Position numbers and translations under genes: made by a program. DNA of 64,000 nt from the NCBI GenBank assembly GCA_902729315.2, contig LR746272.1, positions 11,030,327 through 11,094,326 of the forward strand. The letters are read 5' to 3'. Every line of letters begins with the position of its first letter. Position 1 is the first letter of the stretch. Shown in pieces: positions 59,456 through 64,000 of this stretch. The notes below the pieces were generated by a model that ran no database searches, was not told where the DNA came from, and worked only from the letters and a program-made list of their open reading frames with translations. This DNA is from Spirodela intermedia (lineage: Eukaryota > Streptophyta > Magnoliopsida > Alismatales > Araceae).

Positions 59456-62400
59456 TCTGATGATTGCGAGACACTGTTGAAATGTCCCTCCAGACTAGGT
59501 AGAGTAGGAGTTCAGAAGAGAGACTGGAATACGTCATTAAGAACCTGTTCTTCCCTTACTCTGCCCATTGAATTTTTTCCCACTTTTAACGTATTATGTA
59601 TGATGTTAGAGTCTAGGTCATGCGTGCCGTCACGTCTCTGGCAATAAAAAGACAACATGTAGCTTTAAAAATCCCAATTGACGGAAAATTGCTGGAGCAG
59701 ATAGTCTAACATCCATAATTCCTCCTGATATTTTCTTACTGCAAGTGACCCCGACAAACTGTAGTCAAACAGTCCCGATACAGCACCGGAAACCCTTCGC
59801 CACCCGAAAAGATAAGATTATGCGCTTCCTCCTCTACACCACACCGGCTACCTGCCGCCGACCTACTCCCCTAGCGGGGCCTCTGGGCCCTTTCCTTTCT
59901 TGCTCGCGGGCCACCGGGCCTCTGCGCCGTGCCCATGTGATACTCCCCGCGAAGCTTCGGCATGGCCTCCGCACAGCACATGCCAGCACATGAGCACGCA
60001 CTGCCGAGGATGGGTAGACTGCCATCTGACCCGTGCCGAGGGGCCAATCTTATGAACTTCGGCGTCGAAGGGGCTAAACCTTGATGGTGAGCCCAGCTTT
60101 GGCCCGAGAGCGGTGTCCCTCGCAAGTGGGCCGGTGAGGTTGCGAAATATCAGGACCGAACGTTAACAGTTTCATAGCCGGCCACAGAAGCCTGTTTTCC
60201 ACAAGTTTTCCTGTATCCTTCCCAAATTTAGGTTCAATCTCGTCTCTTCATGAAAAGCAAATGATCCTTGGTCTAAAACGTCACAACCAGTGTCAAAACC
60301 CATGATGGCATTCAACTCTCGCCTTCTCAACTTCTTGCTACGAAGAAGTGGCAAGACACTAACTAACAGGTAGTCCTTGAACGAAAAAGGAAATTTCTGG
60401 TGGAAGGCGTATCGCAATTTATACATGTACGAATAAAATTCGAGTTCCTCTGGGATGAAAATGACGGCAGTTCATCTTTTACATGGAATAAAGTGAAGGC
60501 CCATAGTATAGTATTCAATTTCCAAGCATGGAAGACATGTCTTGAATTACCTACAGAAATTAACCCAGGTCAAGCCATGGCAACCTATTTCTCTTTGCCA
60601 CAGAGTGCACCTTAGTGAATGTGGACTGTGTTCAACCCGTCATGGTGCTTAATGGTGCATCCCTTCTGTTTTTGGTCCTCTTGATGACCATAATATATTG
60701 GCAAACGAGGAAATTAAAAGGGAAATTATAAAAATCAAGCCACAGGGATGGGAACGTATTAGTGCCTGACAACAGAAATGCCCAAATCCATAATAGTTCG
60801 GGCAGGGTGAACGAAGAATGAAGATAATCCGTTTCTCTTCTATCTGCAAAATCACAGTGAAGCTTACAAAGTTACAGGCAAGAAAATAAAAAACAATAGC
60901 TTGAGTGTGAACTTCTCTTTGACATAAATATCAAACATGTTAATGTGAGAAGTTACATATTGAATCAGTAGAGTTGGGAGCACTGAAGAATAAGCTGAAT
61001 GAAGAAAAAATGCACCTTCATATGACAAAGGTAACTCTTTCATAAAGAAACAACTCAAGGACTGCACTTAAGACACAATTGAACACCCTTGATTGCGCCT
61101 GTCTATACACAAGGAACATAAAATTATGAAACATTCAAATGGATGTGCTATCAAAATATGTGATCAGAAATGATACTATAGGAAAACACAGGGCATGATG
61201 GTGGCGTGTTTTGCACTTTCACGTTGTTGTCACTTAGCCTGTAGTCAATTTATGGGAGTTATGAGAGAAAGATATGCCATTTACAACAAAGTAATGCCTT
61301 TGTTGTTTTAAAATGTCTCAAACATCTATTCCCACACTAGTAACTTCTCAAGCTTCTCACTACCAAATGTAAGACAATTTCCAAGTTTATTGAAGACAAT
61401 AATTGCTATTTCCCCCCCTCAAAATAAAAAGTATATGATACAAAAAAAGTTTGGCATCTGATACAATCCAAAAACACCATTGGAAAACCCAACCACCACA
61501 ATATCAAAATCCTGATGGTAATCACAAGACATCAATTTTGCAGGCGACTACATAAAGAAATCCTTCTTCAACAGCTCCTATTTCTCTAGTAGTGGAGCTT
61601 CTGACTCCCCTTCAAATGAAAAAATAATACACAACTTTCTTCCTTTTCTTATTAACATTCCTATCCATAAATATCCTAGAACTTTCTCCTCTAGAGATCT
61701 AGATGAAGGGAGATATGAGATATGCCTTTCATAATTAAGTAAATCATTATTAGTTCTAATTTCAAGATAAATATTTTTCCATCTCTATACAGAGGACAAC
61801 AGTCTTAAAGCTTATTGCAAAGTTAGTTGTTAGGATAATGAAAGAGAGCAATGAGCTGATGTGGTTGTTAGAACTATAGGGCTTCATGAAACACTGAGAA
61901 GGGGTAATCGCAGACTTCTCAGCTCTCTCTCACAAAAAATATCAAGATTTTTATATCAGTTTGTAATCAATTGGTTTTTTATCCAAAAACATTGTATCAT
62001 AAATAAACATTCGTCCTTCAATGATTTCTCAATTTTGTTGAATCTCTAATGTTCAAAGTCTTTGTTCTAAAACTTATCATTTTTTGGAATATGTTGTAAT
62101 GATATTCAAACCATCAAATCTTTGAATCTCTCAATTCCCATCCTTTTTCATTTGATTTTGAACTACAGTTTTCTAACTTGATGGAGAATGGTTGTATCTC
62201 TATATTGGATCTAAATCATCAAGTTTACTATGACTTCTATCCATGTAAGTAGTTGACATGTTGTTGTTGATATGTTGTGTTCGAATCTTGAATATTTCAT
62301 TCATTTTGTTTCTTTTTTGATGATTTAATCCATGTGAGATGTGAAGGAAGCTGTCTATCATTATCTTGAAACATTAAACAGTACAAAATATGGGTAGAAA

Positions 62401-64000
62401 ATAAATAATCAAATATAACATAATTCACATTTTTTTATATCCATTTAATCATATACTATCATTTTATAAACATGTCATTTTATCTCTAATACTTCACACA
62501 CCCTAGTATATCGGCTTGACATCACATCACATAGGGTGCATAGTGTCACTTGGTTCAGAGTATGCATATTCAAGAGTGACCCCACCCAAGCACACTTAAC
62601 TACACAGTTTCTTTGTTTACTTCGTGACGACTCACCCACTTATGAGGGTCAGGTCGAAAACTATATTAAAAGATAAGAGTATAAAAAATAGAAGCTTGAT
62701 TTTCAAATGTAAGATAATCACATAAAAGATGTATTGTTATTATTTAGGATGCTTTTACAACCTATCATTTAAAAATTTTGAAATATTAACCAATAAAAAA
62801 ATTGGACAAATTTTTAGGTCATATTTGATGAAGCATTGTTGTGATGTCAACAAACCAAATAACTCTACTAAATAGATCAAATTATATCTTTTTGATAAGA
62901 CTTGCATCTTATGATAGTAAAAGTAAACATATTTCTACTCAAATATAACACCATTGAATGATTGAATGAAGTTATATCTAAAATGCATCTTAATAGTAAT
63001 GTCTAATGGTTGCCTTTACTATATTAGAATTATTATATCATATAATATTATGGAATGTGCTAATATTTACAAAATACACCACTAAGAGGAAACAGTGATC
63101 AATACATCCAAATCAGCAAAGACTACATAAAACAAAACATGTTATGAAAATTTATCAAGTTTATTAAGTGCTCATAGTATTAGATCATTACTCTAGGATG
63201 TTTTAAAAATTAAGACGATTGATTAAGTTGAGACTATTTATTTATTCAAAAATAATTTTCTGAATATCACAATATTTATCTTAGAAAATTATTTTCTTTG
63301 TGTTGAACTATAAAAAATGACATTACACACAGAAATCTTGTTTCAAGATGCATACCTAAGAATGAAACATATGTTAAACAGATTGATATAAGTTTGATTA
63401 TTAAAACTCTGTTCTAAATTATCTATTTAGTGAATAAATAATAAGTTCTGCATTTATATGTGGCTGATTCTGCATTTTGTCCATCTAACTCTTACCAAAT
63501 CAAAAATTTGAATTGTCATTAAATAGATACAAACATTGTGGTTAATACTATGGAGTAGCAGTTTCACAAGATGATATCAGAAATAAATTGAAGGACATAT
63601 CATATCAGATTTTCACCTATTTGAATTTACAAATTTTCGAAGAAAATTAGACATTGAAGATCTCAAAGACACAAGAGATTTTCTCCATATGATTCATCTA
63701 TAAATATTGAATTTTTGAATGGAAGAAAAACATATATACTTGTCTATCTGCTCACCATGATAGAGAGCTTCTCCTAATATAGATTTTATGTCCAAGATAA
63801 TTTGTGAGAAGAGGAGAGAAAAGAATGCAAAAGCTTTACTCAAGCATTTACTGAAAAGGCTTCTTTAGTGTTCATCAAGCACCTTGTCATTTAAAGCACA
63901 CTCCATCGACTGCAACTGGTGTCATTATTCTAGACGAACGTCAAGATTATCTTTTACCTCTAGAGAAGATCCATGATAATATCAATAATATGTCTTGTGG
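59456..64000. other. Intergenic region, AT-rich to the right
   Basis: No gene is recognised. From about 60850 the sequence becomes strongly AT-rich with frequent stops in all frames. Around 61860-62050 a TGTTAGAAC-like start and AATAAA-like signals could mark an LTR fragment, but no second terminus or coding part supports it. Confidence 0.4.

Noticed and set aside
1-64000. CRISPR arrays, bacterial operons, viral or plastid insertions
   Set aside because: No regularly spaced repeats of the CRISPR kind, no prokaryote-like gene packing, and no organelle or pararetrovirus genes were seen; the reverse transcriptases are of Gypsy and Copia retrotransposons.

Overview
The window is nuclear DNA of a flowering plant, very probably a monocot. 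The genes have GT-AG introns. The recognisable exons are very GC-rich at third codon positions (exostosin-type glycosyltransferase, AP2/ERF factor) and sit in AT-rich, retrotransposon-filled flanks. I cannot name the species.

Layout. (1) 1-8330 and 31.4-39.97 kb are two copies of one segment. Each carries, in convergent orientation, a GT47 exostosin-family glycosyltransferase (+) and a multi-pass membrane protein gene (-), followed by a promoter-like block rich in GGCCCA motifs and a telo-box. Copy 1 is cut by the window start and has only the last two exons of the glycosyltransferase. Copy 2 has a complete four-exon gene (656 codons). (2) 8.3-29.2 kb between the copies is a retrotransposon block. 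It holds an old plus-strand Gypsy remnant whose 3' LTR is split by a nearly complete minus-strand Athila-like Gypsy element (11932-22243, two LTRs, 5-bp target duplication AGAGG), then a decayed plus-strand Copia element with its 3' LTR (to about 29211). (3) 40.0-40.5 kb has an open frame with a degenerate plant QALGGH-type C2H2 zinc finger. (4) 44191-44922 is an intact single-exon DREB-type AP2/ERF transcription factor behind CT-rich upstream tracts. (5) 45-64 kb has no gene I can recognise: simple repeats, a 96-bp in-frame tandem duplication, a diverged repeat pair, and an AT-rich end.

How it fits together. The glycosyltransferase (Golgi, cell-wall type) and the membrane protein look like neighbours duplicated together, not a pathway. 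Later insertions into copy 1 pushed the copies 32.5 kb apart. The identity pattern between copies (one stretch of about 2.2 kb almost identical, diverged flanks on both sides) suggests gene conversion. All transposon genes carry stops or frameshifts and are dead. I found no convincing evidence of a wholly new system. The points most worth checking are the conversion tract, the snRNA-type promoter motif in the Athila-like LTRs, and the shared truncation of the membrane-protein gene.
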